From: Plantibacter flavus | GTDB lineage: Bacteria > Actinomycetota > Actinomycetes > Actinomycetales > Microbacteriaceae | Direction of reading: 5' to 3' | NCBI RefSeq assembly: GCF_900177615.1 | Contig: NZ_FXAP01000001.1 | Location: forward strand, 68,825-132,824 | DNA length: 64,000 nt | Part shown: positions 9,161 to 18,463 of the stretch, piece after piece | Layout: the number at the start of each line of letters is the position of its first letter | Numbering within the stretch: position 1 is the first letter of the stretch | The notes under the pieces: generated by a model | What the model saw: only the letters and a program-made list of their open reading frames with translations | What the model was told of the DNA's origin: nothing | The model's database searches: none | Position numbers and translations under genes: made by a program

Positions 9161-9542
9161 GGGTGTGTGTCTCTTTCAGGCACGGCCACGAGCTTCGATG
9201 ACGGCTGCCGGCGCACTCGTGTGCGGTAGCGGGCACTGCCGGGACCACGCACGTGATGACTCACGTGGATGGTACGGCGTGCTTCCGTCGGCGTCGTCGC
9301 TGGTGGGAGGTGGCGAAGGCGCAGGTCGCGCATCCGTTCGCCGTATGAAGTGTCATCGACCCTGGCATGCACCGCTGGGTGCCGTGCAGGGGAGAGAGGG
9401 AGCGTTCTACGACGCAAGCGAGTACCGCACCGGATGGCGCGATCGCAAGCAAGTTCCTCCAGCGTAGCGCATCAGGCGAGGAGTCTGCTGGGAGTGGCGC
9501 GTTACGGCTGTGTTTCCATCTCCTGGAATCGGTCGTCGGCGC
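9161..9542. other. Intergenic region between the helicase and the hydroxyproline operon
   Basis: About 380 bases without a convincing gene. Short reading frames here are basic and repetitive and lack ribosome binding sites. Two CACGTG palindromes lie at 9250-9255 and 9262-9267, six bases apart. The region must contain the helicase promoter on the minus strand, but I see no clear -35/-10 pair. A long leader for the helicase mRNA is possible, as is common for cold-induced RNA helicases. Confidence 0.5.
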
Positions 9543-9618
9543 TTGACAGTCCGCTGGAGCAGGTGAGTAATGTGTCACCCACCACAAACCCGGATCCGTG
9601 TACTGTGTCACACGGTAC
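9543..9618 (+). promoter_or_regulatory. Promoter and GntR-type operators of the arabinofuranosidase/peptide transporter operon
   Basis: TTGACA at 9543-9548 and AGTAAT at 9566-9571 are separated by 17 bases, a good sigma-A-type promoter. An operator half-site AATGTGTCAC (9569-9578) overlaps the -10 box. A second, nearly complete 19-base palindrome, GTACTGTGTCACACGGTAC, sits at 9600-9618 with one mismatched pair around a single central base. The core GTGT(C/G)ACAC recurs at 20734-20748. The position over and just after the -10 box suggests repression, probably by the GntR/FCD protein encoded at 19980. Confidence 0.75.
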
Positions 9619-9635
9619 AGAAAGGCCTGTCGCCC

Positions 9636-11654
9636 ATGAGCTTCGACGAAGACGCCCGAGCAGCGAGCACCGCGGTGCACGCGGGAGGCCGGTACGCCGC
9701 CGTCGCACCGATCGCCGGAGTCCGCCTCCCGCTGGGCGCCGGACAGGTCGCGCTGGGAGACGGCGAACTCGGTGCGTGGCAGCGTCGGAACCGGGGCGCC
9801 ACCGTCCCGCACTCGATCGAGCAGCTCCGCCTCGCCGGCAACCTCGACAACCTCGCCCGGATCGCCGACCCCGGCGACGGCACGTCACGCTTCCGCGGGC
9901 GCTACCCGTTCCTCGACACCGACGTCTTCAAGACCCTCGAAGGCCTCGCCTACCTGCTCGCCGAGGACGAGGCCGTCGGAGCGGCGCCCGGCGCTGTCCG
10001 CGACTTCTACGAGGAGGCCGTCGGCGTCATCGAAGCCGCGCAGCGCGAGGACGGATACCTCAACTCCTACTTCCAGGCTCCGGAGATCGAGAAGGAACTC
10101 TGGGAGGACCTCGCCTGGGGCCACGAGCTGTACAACCTCGGACACCTCATCCAGGCGGCGATCGCCGCGAAGCGCCGTCTCGGCGACGACCGTCTGCTGA
10201 ACGTCGCCCGGGCCTTCGCCGACCTCACCGTCGGACGGTTCGGACCGGACGGCGACCCGCAGGTGTGCGGGCACCCCGAGGTCGAGATGGCCCTGGTGGA
10301 GCTCTTCCGCGAGACCGGCGTGCGGTCCTACCTCGAGCTCGCGACCGCGTTCGTCGACCGACGTGGCCACGGCACGGTCGAGCTCCGGGTCTTCCCGGCG
10401 GAGTACTTCCAGGACTCGGCGCCCCTCCGCGAGCTCGACTCCGTGACCGGACACGCCGTCCGCATGGCGTACCTGGCCGCCGGAGCGACCGACGTCGCCC
10501 TCGAACGCGGCGACCAGGAGCTGCTCGCGTCGCTGCAGCGGCTCTGGGACGACATGGTGGAGACGAAGCTCTACCTCACGGGCGGCCTCGGCAGTCGGCA
10601 CTCCGACGAGGCGATCGGCGACCGGTACGAGCTGCCGTCCGAACGCTCGTACAGCGAGACGTGCGCCGCGATCGCCGTGATGCAGTGGGGCTGGCGTATG
10701 TACCTCGCGACCGGGTCGGCGGCCGTCCTCGACACCGTCGAGACCGTCCTCTACAACGGGTACGCCGCCGGGCTCTCCGCGGACGGCACGGCCTTCTTCT
10801 ACGACAACCCACTGCAGCGTCGTCCTGACCACCTCCAGCGGTCGGGGGCGGAGGCGGACGGCGAACTCCTCAGGCGGAGCTGGTTCGGCTGCCCGTGCTG
10901 CCCGCCGAACATCGTGCGCTGGACCGCGGAGCTGCAGGATCACCTCGCGACGTCGACCCCCGCCGGTGTCGAAGTGGCCCACCTCACCGCGGCGTCGATC
11001 ACGACCGAACGGCTCTCCGTCACCGTCGACACCGCGTACCCGTGGGACGGAGCGGTCACCGTGACGGTGGACACCGCCGCCGACGACGAGGTCGAGCTCG
11101 CGATCCGCATCCCCGCGTGGGTCGTCGGTGGCTCCATCCGTATGGGCGGATCGACCGCGCCGCTCGAACCCGTCGACGGGTGGATCCGTGTCCGGCGCTG
11201 GTGGCGTGCGGGCGACACCGTGGAGCTCGACCTCCCGATGCCCGTCCGGGCGCACGGCGCGCACCCCTCCGTCGACGCCCTCCGCGGCTCGATCGCCTTC
11301 GTCCGCGGACCGATCGTCTCCTGCGCCGAGCAGCAGGACACGACGACCGACCTCGACCTCCTGCGGTTCTCCGGAGCCGACGCGGATCGCGCGGTCGTCG
11401 AACACCGTCGGATCCTGGACCGGGAAGGTATCGACGCCGTCGCGCTCCTCGTCCCGGCGACCGTCGACGCCCCCGCTCCGGCCGTGCTCTACCCGGTCCT
11501 GTCCGGTGCGCCCGACGCCGAGTCCGCCACGGCACCACTCGCCGACACCGCGACGACGGCCTCGCTGACGCAGACCACCGCGACCCTCATCCCCTACGCC
11601 CTCTGGGGCAACCGCGAACCGGGCGCCATGCGCGTCTGGTTCCGCGCCCACTGA
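9636..11654 (+). CDS. GH127 family beta-L-arabinofuranosidase
   Basis: A 672-residue glycoside hydrolase of family GH127, related to Bifidobacterium HypBA1, which removes beta-L-arabinofuranose from hydroxyproline-linked oligosaccharides of plant glycoproteins. The zinc/thiolate active site is readable: Glu325, Cys343 (in YSETCAA), and Cys421-Cys422 (in FGCPCCPPN) match HypBA1 Glu322, Cys340, Cys417 and Cys418, with near-identical spacing. The nucleophile is the first Cys of the CC pair. There is no signal peptide, so the enzyme is predicted to be cytoplasmic and to act on imported substrate. The start at 9636 lies after the operator, with an AGAAAGG ribosome-binding stretch; an in-frame start at 9570 would fall at the promoter itself. 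First gene of an operon with a peptide transporter. Other GH127 substrates cannot be excluded. Confidence 0.88.
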   Translation: MSFDEDARAASTAVHAGGRYAAVAPIAGVRLPLGAGQVALGDGELGAWQRRNRGATVPHSIEQLRLAGNLDNLARIADPGDGTSRFRGRYPFLDTDVFKTLEGLAYLLAEDEAVGAAPGAVRDFYEEAVGVIEAAQREDGYLNSYFQAPEIEKELWEDLAWGHELYNLGHLIQAAIAAKRRLGDDRLLNVARAFADLTVGRFGPDGDPQVCGHPEVEMALVELFRETGVRSYLELATAFVDRRGHGTVELRVFPAEYFQDSAPLRELDSVTGHAVRMAYLAAGATDVALERGDQELLASLQRLWDDMVETKLYLTGGLGSRHSDEAIGDRYELPSERSYSETCAAIAVMQWGWRMYLATGSAAVLDTVETVLYNGYAAGLSADGTAFFYDNPLQRRPDHLQRSGAEADGELLRRSWFGCPCCPPNIVRWTAELQDHLATSTPAGVEVAHLTAASITTERLSVTVDTAYPWDGAVTVTVDTAADDEVELAIRIPAWVVGGSIRMGGSTAPLEPVDGWIRVRRWWRAGDTVELDLPMPVRAHGAHPSVDALRGSIAFVRGPIVSCAEQQDTTTDLDLLRFSGADADRAVVEHRRILDREGIDAVALLVPATVDAPAPAVLYPVLSGAPDAESATAPLADTATTASLTQTTATLIPYALWGNREPGAMRVWFRAH

Positions 11655-11732
11655 CCTCCTCCCGTCCCCCGACCCCGCTCCACCCTCTCCACCCGCGGGC
11701 GACCCGCCCGATCGACACGAAAGCAGAGCGTC

Positions 11733-13427
11733 ATGAAGCAACGATTCTCCATCCCCGCCCTCGCGGCGGCGGCCGTCCTCCTCCTCGCGGGGTGTACCTC
11801 CGCGGGTTCGGGCTCGGGAGGTGACGGACCGTCCAGCACCCCGGTGAAGGGCGGCACCGTCGACGTCCTCCTGAACGCGGACTTCTCGCACCTCGACCCG
11901 GTCCAGGGCTTCGACGGCGGCGTGAACAACTTCTACCGCCTCATCTACCGCACGTTGACGACGCAGTCCACGGGCGAGGGCGCCAAGGGCACCGAGATGG
12001 TCCCCGATCTCGCGACCGACCTCGGCACGGTGAGTGACGACGGCCTCCAGTGGACGTTCACGCTCAAGGACGACCTGAAGTTCGAGGACGGCACGCCGAT
12101 CACGAGCAAGGACGTGAAGTTCGGCGTCGAGCGCTCCTTCGACCCGGCCATCGCCGTCGGATCGCCCTACGCCCGCCTCACGATCGCCGGCACGGACTCG
12201 TACGAGGGCCCGTACATCACGGGTGACCTGCCGTCCATCCAGACGCCGGACGACCAGACCATCGTCTTCACGCTCAAGGAGCCGTTCGCCGACTTCGCGA
12301 GCGTCGTCGGGCAGAACAGCTTCACGCCCTTCCCAGCCGACACCGAGCGGGTGACGACGACGAGCCTCGACAAGATGCCGATCGCCTCCGGCCCCTACAA
12401 GGTCGACAGCTACGAGCGCGGCTCGCAGCTGAAGCTCGTCCGCAACGACTCGTGGGACCCGAAGACAGACGACGTCCGCAAGGCCTACCCGGACGGCTTC
12501 GACTTCACCTTCGGCCTCGACGCCTCGACCATCGACGAGCGCATGATCGCCGGCCAGGGTGACGACGCGAACGCGATCGCCGGGTCGGTCCAGGCGGCGT
12601 CCATCTCCCGGATCCAGACGCCGGCCCTCAAGGCACGCACCATCGCCGGTCTCCAGGGCTGCACCACGTACATGGGTCTGAACACGACCAAGCCGAACAT
12701 GGACAACCCGCTGGTCCGCCAGGCCATCGCCTACGCCATCGACCGCGAGTCGGTGAAGGACGCCTCGGGCGGATCGCAGCTCGCGGACATCGCGACCACC
12801 ATGCTGCCGCCCACCGTCGCCGGCCACACCGAGTTCGACCTCTACCCGAGCAAGGACAACGCAGGAGACCCGGAGAAGGCCAAGGAACTCCTCGCCGAGG
12901 CGGGTCTCCCCGACGGCTTCTCGTTCACGCTCGACATCCGCAGCCAGCCCAAGATGCAGGCGCAGGCCGAGGCGGTGCAGCAGGCGCTCGCGAAGGCCGG
13001 CATCACGGTGAACTTCAACCTCATCGACACCTCGACCTACTACGAGGTCATCGGCACGACGTCGCAGCAGAACGATGCCGCCATTACCGGCTGGTGCCCG
13101 GACTGGGCCTCCGGGTCGACCTTCCTGCCGCCGCTCTTCGACGGCTCGCAGATCTTCCCGAAGGGCAACTCGAACATCGCGCAGCTGAACGACCCCGCCG
13201 TCAACGAGCGCATCGCCGAGATCCGCGCGATGACCGACACCGACGAGGCCAACGCCGCTTGGGGCGCGCTCGACGAGCAGATCCAGAAGCTCGTGCCGAC
13301 GGTGCCGCTGCTGTTCGAGAAGACGGTCATGGTCGTCGGAGCCAACGTCGCCGGTGCGTACTCGCACGCCGGGTACTCCGGTGGCATCGACTACGTGTCC
13401 GTCGGCCTGTCCTCGGCCGGCAAGTAG
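11733..13427 (+). CDS. Peptide ABC transporter substrate-binding lipoprotein
   Basis: A 564-residue extracytoplasmic solute-binding protein of the OppA/DppA type (SBP family 5). A lipoprotein signal peptide with lipobox LLAGC (Cys21) anchors it to the outer face of the membrane. The mature part opens with a Gly/Ser linker and the typical GGTVDVLLNADFSHLDPV strand. Later segments include the VPDLATDLGTVSDDGLQWTFTLKDDLKFEDGTP pattern region (residues ~85-125), characteristic of the family. It precedes the two permease and two ATPase genes. In this context the cargo is probably proline/hydroxyproline-rich (glyco)peptides, an inference from the neighbouring peptidases and GH127 enzyme. Confidence 0.92.
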   Translation: MKQRFSIPALAAAAVLLLAGCTSAGSGSGGDGPSSTPVKGGTVDVLLNADFSHLDPVQGFDGGVNNFYRLIYRTLTTQSTGEGAKGTEMVPDLATDLGTVSDDGLQWTFTLKDDLKFEDGTPITSKDVKFGVERSFDPAIAVGSPYARLTIAGTDSYEGPYITGDLPSIQTPDDQTIVFTLKEPFADFASVVGQNSFTPFPADTERVTTTSLDKMPIASGPYKVDSYERGSQLKLVRNDSWDPKTDDVRKAYPDGFDFTFGLDASTIDERMIAGQGDDANAIAGSVQAASISRIQTPALKARTIAGLQGCTTYMGLNTTKPNMDNPLVRQAIAYAIDRESVKDASGGSQLADIATTMLPPTVAGHTEFDLYPSKDNAGDPEKAKELLAEAGLPDGFSFTLDIRSQPKMQAQAEAVQQALAKAGITVNFNLIDTSTYYEVIGTTSQQNDAAITGWCPDWASGSTFLPPLFDGSQIFPKGNSNIAQLNDPAVNERIAEIRAMTDTDEANAAWGALDEQIQKLVPTVPLLFEKTVMVVGANVAGAYSHAGYSGGIDYVSVGLSSAGK

Positions 13428-13448
13428 TCGGAAGACCGGTAACCGCAG

Positions 13449-14408
13449 ATGTCGTCGTCCGTTCCCAGTGAGCTGACCACCGTCGCCGAGGAGGTGGGTG
13501 CGCCGGTCGGTGCGCCCACCCCCGCGCGGCGGGTGATCGCCACCCTCCGTTCCAGCCCACCGGTGCTGCTCAGCGTCGCGTTCATCGTGCTCGTCGTGCT
13601 GCTCGCGATCCTCGCCCCGCTGATCACCGCGATCAGCGGCTGGGGTCCGTACACCTTCGACAAGTCGGCGGTGGACTCCGACCTCGGCGGCGTGCCGATC
13701 GGCAACCTCGGCGGGATCTCCTCCGAGCACTGGTTCGGGGTCGAACCCGGGAACGGACGCGACATCTTCGCGCGGATCGCCTTCGGTGCGCAGGTGTCGC
13801 TGTCGATCGCCGTCTCGGCGACGATCGTCACGACCGTGCTCGGCGTCGTGCTCGGCATGCTCGCCGGCTTCTACGGCGGGTGGGTCGACCAGGTCGTCTC
13901 CCGCGTCATGGACTTCCTCATGGCGTTCCCGTCGCTCATCTTCATGATCGCGCTCCTGTCGGCCCTGCCCGCCGGCAACCGACCGGTCCTGCTCGTCGTG
14001 GTGCTGAGCCTCTTCGGTTGGCCGTACACCGCCCGGGTGGTGCGCGGCCAGGCGATGTCGCTGCGGACGAGCGAGTTCGTCGAGTCGGCGCGCGCGTCGG
14101 GCGCCGGGGGCATCCGCATCGTCTTCCGCGAGATCCTGCCGAACCTCCGCGGCACCATCATCGTCCTGGCCACCCTCGCCGTTCCCGGGTACATCGGCAC
14201 GGAGGCGGGCCTCTCCTTCCTCGGCGTCGGCGTCACCCCGCCCACACCGAGCTGGGGTCAGATGATCGCGACCGCGGTCGGTTGGTACGCGGTCGACCCG
14301 ATGTACTTCCTGATCCCCGGCACCTTCCTGTTCCTCACGGTGCTGTCCTTCACCGTGCTCGGAGACCGCCTGCGCAAGGCCCTCGACTCGGGAGACGCCG
14401 CCTCATGA
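13449..14408 (+). CDS. Peptide ABC transporter permease (DppC/OppC type)
   Basis: A 319-residue inner-membrane permease. A first membrane helix (about residues 39-61, VLLSVAFIVLVVLLAILAPL) is followed by an extracytoplasmic loop with the family pattern HWFGVEPGNGRDIFARIAFGAQVSL, then five further helices. The cytoplasmic EAA-type loop that docks with the ATPases is visible as FVESARASGAGGIRIVFREILPN (~210-232). It forms the heterodimeric channel with the next gene and overlaps it by four bases (ATGA). Order SBP-C-B-D-F differs from the commoner A-B-C-D-F order but occurs in actinobacteria. Confidence 0.92.
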   Translation: MSSSVPSELTTVAEEVGAPVGAPTPARRVIATLRSSPPVLLSVAFIVLVVLLAILAPLITAISGWGPYTFDKSAVDSDLGGVPIGNLGGISSEHWFGVEPGNGRDIFARIAFGAQVSLSIAVSATIVTTVLGVVLGMLAGFYGGWVDQVVSRVMDFLMAFPSLIFMIALLSALPAGNRPVLLVVVLSLFGWPYTARVVRGQAMSLRTSEFVESARASGAGGIRIVFREILPNLRGTIIVLATLAVPGYIGTEAGLSFLGVGVTPPTPSWGQMIATAVGWYAVDPMYFLIPGTFLFLTVLSFTVLGDRLRKALDSGDAAS

Positions 14409-15400
14409 CCCTCTACCTGCTGCGCCGGATCGCGTCGGCGATCGGCATCCTGCTGCTCATCAGCCTGTTCACCTACGTCATCTTCTTCCTGCTGTCGCCC
14501 GACCCGGCGGTGCAGATCTGCGGCAAGACCTGCACCCCCGACCGCATCGACCAGATCCGGGCGCAGCTCGGGCTCGACCAGCCGTTCTGGCAGCAGTACC
14601 TCGAGTTCATCCGGGGGATCGTCATGGGCCGGAGCTACGGGGAGGGCGCCTCGGCGGTCTCCTGCGCGGCGCCGTGCCTCGGCTTCAGCTTCCAGACCAA
14701 CGAGTCCGTCATGGACATGATCACCGCGCGCTTCCCCGTGACCGCGACGGTCGCGATCGGTGCGGCGGTCCTCTGGCTGCTCGTCGGCGTCAGCGGTGGC
14801 CTGCTCAGCGCCGTCAAGCAGGGGACCGGCTGGGACCGTGGGGCGATGATGGTCGCGCTCGCCGGCATCAGCCTGCCGAACTACTTCCTCGCGCTCCTCC
14901 TGCAGTACGTCCTCGTCGTGCAACTGCAGATCCTGCCGTTCCCGCAGGCCGTGCCCTTCGCCGAGGACCCGGTCCGGTGGTTCCAGAACTACCTCATGCC
15001 GTGGATCGTGCTCGCCCTCGGCTACGCGTCGATGTACGCGAGGCTCGTCAGGGCGAACGTCATCGACACCCTCGGTGAGAACTTCATGCGGACCGCCCGG
15101 GCGAAGGGCCTGCCCGCGCCGCTCATCCTGCGCCGCCACGCGTTGCGCCCGGCGCTCACGCCCGTCGTCACGCTCTTCGGCATGGACTTCGCGGGCCTCC
15201 TCGGTGGCGCCCTCATCACGGAGACGGTGTTCGGACTGAACGGCGTCGGCAAGCTCGCCGCCGACTCGATCGCGAAGAACGACCAGCCCGTCATCATGGG
15301 CGTCACCCTCCTGGCCGCGTTCTTCGTGGTCATCGGCAACGTCGTGGTCGACGTCGTGTACACGTTCCTCGACCCGAGAGTGAGAGTGAAGAGCGCATGA
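14405..15400 (+). CDS. Peptide ABC transporter permease (DppB/OppB type)
   Basis: A 331-residue permease starting MTLYLLRRIASAIGILLLIS, the canonical N-terminus of the B subunit with its first membrane helix. Periplasmic-loop residues DQPFWQQYLEFIRGIVMGR are family-typical. The ATPase-docking loop reads FMRTARAKGLPAPLILRRHALRPALTP. A Cys-containing insert (CGKTCTPDR, ~41-49) near the first loop is unusual, and a disulfide there is possible. The start at 14405 overlaps the preceding stop (ATGA) and its own stop overlaps the next gene by four bases, so the set is translationally coupled. Confidence 0.92.
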   Translation: MTLYLLRRIASAIGILLLISLFTYVIFFLLSPDPAVQICGKTCTPDRIDQIRAQLGLDQPFWQQYLEFIRGIVMGRSYGEGASAVSCAAPCLGFSFQTNESVMDMITARFPVTATVAIGAAVLWLLVGVSGGLLSAVKQGTGWDRGAMMVALAGISLPNYFLALLLQYVLVVQLQILPFPQAVPFAEDPVRWFQNYLMPWIVLALGYASMYARLVRANVIDTLGENFMRTARAKGLPAPLILRRHALRPALTPVVTLFGMDFAGLLGGALITETVFGLNGVGKLAADSIAKNDQPVIMGVTLLAAFFVVIGNVVVDVVYTFLDPRVRVKSA

Positions 15401-16278
15401 GCCCCACCGTCACCAGGACCATCTCCCTGCCCGTCCCCGGGGCGGCGCTGCTCGAGGTCGACGACCTCACGGTCACCTTCCCGACCACCGCCGGCGACAT
15501 CGACGTGGTGCGGAAGGCGTCGTTCGCGGTCCAGCACGGCCAGACCCTCGGCATCGTGGGTGAGTCCGGCTCCGGCAAGTCGATGACCTCGCTCGCGATC
15601 ATGGGGCTGCTCCCGAACGGCGGGCGCACGACCGGCAGCGTCCGACTGAGCGGACACGAGCTCGTCGGTCGCAGCGACCGCGAGATGCGCCGCGTACGCG
15701 GCGACCGGATCGCGATGGTCTTCCAGGACCCGCTCTCCTCGCTCAACCCGTACTACACCGTCGGGCTGCAGATCGAGGAGGCGTACCGCGCCCATCGCGG
15801 CGGTTCCCGGAAGGCCGCCAGGGCCGTCACGATCGAAGCCCTCGAACGGGTCCGCATCGCCGACGCCTCCCGGCGCGTCGACCACTACCCGCACCAGTTC
15901 TCGGGCGGCATGCGGCAGCGCATCATGATCGCCATGGCGCTCTGCCTGGAACCCGACCTGCTCATCGCGGACGAACCGACGACGGCGCTCGACGTCACCG
16001 TCCAGGCGCAGATCCTCGACCTCCTCTCCGAACTGCAACGGGAGACCGGTGCCGGCATGATCTTCATCACCCACGACCTCGCCGTCGTCAGTCAAGTCGC
16101 CGACGACGTGCTCGTCATGCGCGGCGGCGACCCCGTCGAGATGGGCACGGCCGAGCAGATCTTCTCCCGGCCGCAGGCGGCGTACACCCGGGCGCTCCTC
16201 GACGCCCTCCCGCGGATCGACGACCCGTTCACCGAGCGGCCGACGGCACCCGCCACGACCGGAGAGGGACAGGCATGA
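15397..16278 (+). CDS. Peptide ABC transporter ATP-binding protein (DppD/OppD type)
   Basis: A 293-residue ABC ATPase. Walker A GESGSGKS is near residues 55-62, followed by the Q-loop [11 protein letters not shown], signature FSGGMRQR, Walker [10 protein letters not shown] and switch histidine THDL. It drives peptide import together with the following ATPase. The oligopeptide-type C-terminal segment of the family appears as [20 protein letters not shown], but the Cys-rich cluster seen in some OppD/DppD subunits is absent. Coupled to both neighbours by ATGA overlaps. Confidence 0.92.
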   Translation: MSPTVTRTISLPVPGAALLEVDDLTVTFPTTAGDIDVVRKASFAVQHGQTLGIVGESGSGKSMTSLAIMGLLPNGGRTTGSVRLSGHELVGRSDREMRRVRGDRIAMVFQDPLSSLNPYYTVGLQIEEAYRAHRGGSRKAARAVTIEALERVRIADASRRVDHYPHQFSGGMRQRIMIAMALCLEPDLLIADEPTTALDVTVQAQILDLLSELQRETGAGMIFITHDLAVVSQVADDVLVMRGGDPVEMGTAEQIFSRPQAAYTRALLDALPRIDDPFTERPTAPATTGEGQA

Positions 16279-17153
16279 ACGACGCACCAGTGCTCCTGCA
16301 GGCCACCGGGCTGACGAAGGACTTCACCACGAGGGGCGACGGCGCGTTCCGCGCAAGCACCACCCGGTTCCGCGCCGTCGACGACGTCGGGTTCGCCGTC
16401 CGCGCCGGCCAGACCCTCGGCATCGTCGGCGAGTCGGGCAGCGGCAAGTCGACGACCGCGCGGATGATCGCGAAGCTCATCGAACCGACCGCCGGCACGA
16501 TCACCTTCGACGGCGAGGACGTCACCACTGCGCGTGGGCCGGCGCTCGCCGCGTTCCGGACGAAGGTGCAGGTGGTCTTCCAAGACCCGTTCTCCTCCCT
16601 CAACCCGAGGCACACCGTCGAGCGCATCGTGTCGGCACCGCTCGACTACCAGGGCATCACCCCGAAGCAGGGCAAGCGCGCCCTCGTGCGCGACCTGCTC
16701 GACCGCGTCGGCCTGAACCCCGACCACCTGCAGCGCTACCCGCGGCAGTTCTCCGGCGGCCAGGCTCAGCGCATCGGGATCGCCCGGGCGCTCGCCGTCT
16801 CCCCGAAGCTCGTGATCTGCGACGAGGCGGTGTCGGCGCTCGACGTGTCGGTGCAGGCACGCATCATCGACCTGCTGCGCGACCTGCAGGCCGAGCGCGG
16901 GCTGAGCTACCTGTTCATCGCGCACGACCTCGCCGTCGTGCGGCAGATCGCCCACGACGTCGCCGTCATGCACCGGGGCAAGGTGGTCGAGCAGGGTGAC
17001 CGCGAGGCGATCTTCGACCACCCGCAGGACGAGTACACGAAGACCCTGCTCGCCGCCGTGCCCACGATCGACCCGAGCTGGGAGGCCGCGCGTGCCACCA
17101 TGCTCGAACAGGAGCGGACGCACGGATCGGCCGCCGGAAGGACAGAGGCATGA
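16275..17153 (+). CDS. Peptide ABC transporter ATP-binding protein (DppF/OppF type)
   Basis: A 292-residue partner ATPase. It has Walker [10 protein letters not shown] (~53-61), VFQDPFSSLNPRHTV, signature FSGGQAQR, Walker B LVICDEAVSALDVSVQ and AHDLAVVRQIAHDVAVMHRGK. It lacks the longer N-terminal extension of some fused DF proteins, so transport uses a D/F heterodimer. It overlaps the preceding gene and the following prolyl aminopeptidase gene by four bases each. The peptidase is therefore made in register with the importer, which supports peptide rather than metal or sugar cargo. Confidence 0.92.
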   Translation: MNDAPVLLQATGLTKDFTTRGDGAFRASTTRFRAVDDVGFAVRAGQTLGIVGESGSGKSTTARMIAKLIEPTAGTITFDGEDVTTARGPALAAFRTKVQVVFQDPFSSLNPRHTVERIVSAPLDYQGITPKQGKRALVRDLLDRVGLNPDHLQRYPRQFSGGQAQRIGIARALAVSPKLVICDEAVSALDVSVQARIIDLLRDLQAERGLSYLFIAHDLAVVRQIAHDVAVMHRGKVVEQGDREAIFDHPQDEYTKTLLAAVPTIDPSWEAARATMLEQERTHGSAAGRTEA

Positions 17154-18463
17154 CCCACCGCACCACCACCTCCCTGCTGCCGGGGATCCACGTCACCGAC
17201 CACACGGTCGACGTCCCGCTCGACTGGCGGCGGCCCGACGACGGCCGCACGATCAGCCTGTTCGCCCGCGAACTCGTCGACCCGCTGCGTCGCGACGAGC
17301 AGCTCCCGGTCCTCGTGTTCCTCCAGGGCGGACCGGGCGGCAAGGGCCCACGCCCGGTGTCCAGGGACGGCTGGATCGCCGAGGCCCTCCGCACCTTCCG
17401 CCTCGTGCTGCTCGACCAGCGCGGCACCGGCCGGAGCACCAGGATCGACGGCCGGTCCATCGCGGCCGTCGGTGACGCCGCCGCACAGGCCGAGTACCTG
17501 GAACGCTTCCGGGCCGACTCGATCGTCGACGACGCCGAGTACCTGCGCCGCACCGTCTTCGGAGGCCGTCGCTGGTCGACGCTCGGTCAGAGCTACGGCG
17601 GGTTCCTCACCCTGACCTACCTCTCGCGAGCCCCGGAGGGACTGGCCGCCTGCTACGTCACCGGTGGTCTGGCAGGCATCCACCCGTCGGCGGCCGAGGT
17701 CTACCGCCGCACCTATCCGCGCACCGAGCGCAAGAACCGGGCCTTCGCCGAGCGGTACCCCCAGGACGTCGACACCGTCGCGCGGATCGCCGACCGACTC
17801 GCCGCCGAGGAGGTGCTCCTGCCGGACGGCGACCGACTCACCGTGCGGCGCTTCCAGAACCTCGGGATCGACTTCGGGATGAAGCCCGGCTACGAGCGCG
17901 TCCACTGGCTGCTCGACGAGGCGTTCGACAGTGGCGACCGCCTGAGCGACACCTTCCTCGCGCAGGTCTGGGGGAGGACGTCCTACGTCGACAACCCCCT
18001 CTTCATCGCCCTGCAGGAGAGCATCTACGGAGCCGCCGGCGCGGGGGCGACCGCGTGGGCGGCGCAGGCCGAGCGCGATGCACGGCCGGCGTTCGCCGAG
18101 ACGGCCAGGCCGCTGCTGTTCACCGGCGAGATGGTGTACCCCTGGATGTTCGAGGAGATCCGCTCGCTCCGGCCCTTCCAGGGTGCGGTGGAGCGCCTGG
18201 CGGCCAAGACGGACTGGGACCCGCTGTACGACCCCGCGGTCCTGCAGGCGAGCACGGTGCCGCTCGCCGCGGCCGTGTACTTCGACGACATGTACGTGGA
18301 TGCGCAGCTGCAGTTGGAGACGGTCGACGCCGTCGGCGGGGCGACCGCCTGGGTCACGAACGAGTACGAGCACGACGGGATCCAGGACGCCGCCGTGGTG
18401 CGCCGCCTGTTCTCGATGGTGGACGAGCGCGGCGGCCGTCGCGCGGATGAGGAGCAGGCATGA
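17150..18463 (+). CDS. Alpha/beta-hydrolase peptidase, prolyl aminopeptidase-like (S33)
   Basis: A 437-residue alpha/beta-hydrolase of the S33 prolyl aminopeptidase type, which removes N-terminal proline (and in many cases hydroxyproline) from peptides. The oxyanion motif is QGGPG at 59-63 (HGGPG in the classic form), followed by LLDQRGTGRS, and the nucleophile is Ser148 in GQSYGG. A cap domain of about 200 residues follows, with the catalytic Asp region VYFDDMYVD and the His in NEYEHDGI near the C-terminus. The length is close to the Streptomyces enzymes. No signal peptide, so it is cytoplasmic. Four-base overlaps join it to the transporter and to the Xaa-Pro aminopeptidase. Confidence 0.9.
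   Translation: MTHRTTTSLLPGIHVTDHTVDVPLDWRRPDDGRTISLFARELVDPLRRDEQLPVLVFLQGGPGGKGPRPVSRDGWIAEALRTFRLVLLDQRGTGRSTRIDGRSIAAVGDAAAQAEYLERFRADSIVDDAEYLRRTVFGGRRWSTLGQSYGGFLTLTYLSRAPEGLAACYVTGGLAGIHPSAAEVYRRTYPRTERKNRAFAERYPQDVDTVARIADRLAAEEVLLPDGDRLTVRRFQNLGIDFGMKPGYERVHWLLDEAFDSGDRLSDTFLAQVWGRTSYVDNPLFIALQESIYGAAGAGATAWAAQAERDARPAFAETARPLLFTGEMVYPWMFEEIRSLRPFQGAVERLAAKTDWDPLYDPAVLQASTVPLAAAVYFDDMYVDAQLQLETVDAVGGATAWVTNEYEHDGIQDAAVVRRLFSMVDERGGRRADEEQA

Noticed and set aside
9570-9635. Upstream ATG at 9570 as start of the GH127 gene
   Set aside because: It lies at the -10 box and would make the operator coding; no ribosome-binding site precedes it, and the extra residues have no domain character.
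9885-13730. A 1281-codon minus-strand frame across the GH127 and binding-protein genes
   Set aside because: The plus strand encodes clear families with catalytic and lipobox motifs; the minus frame has none.
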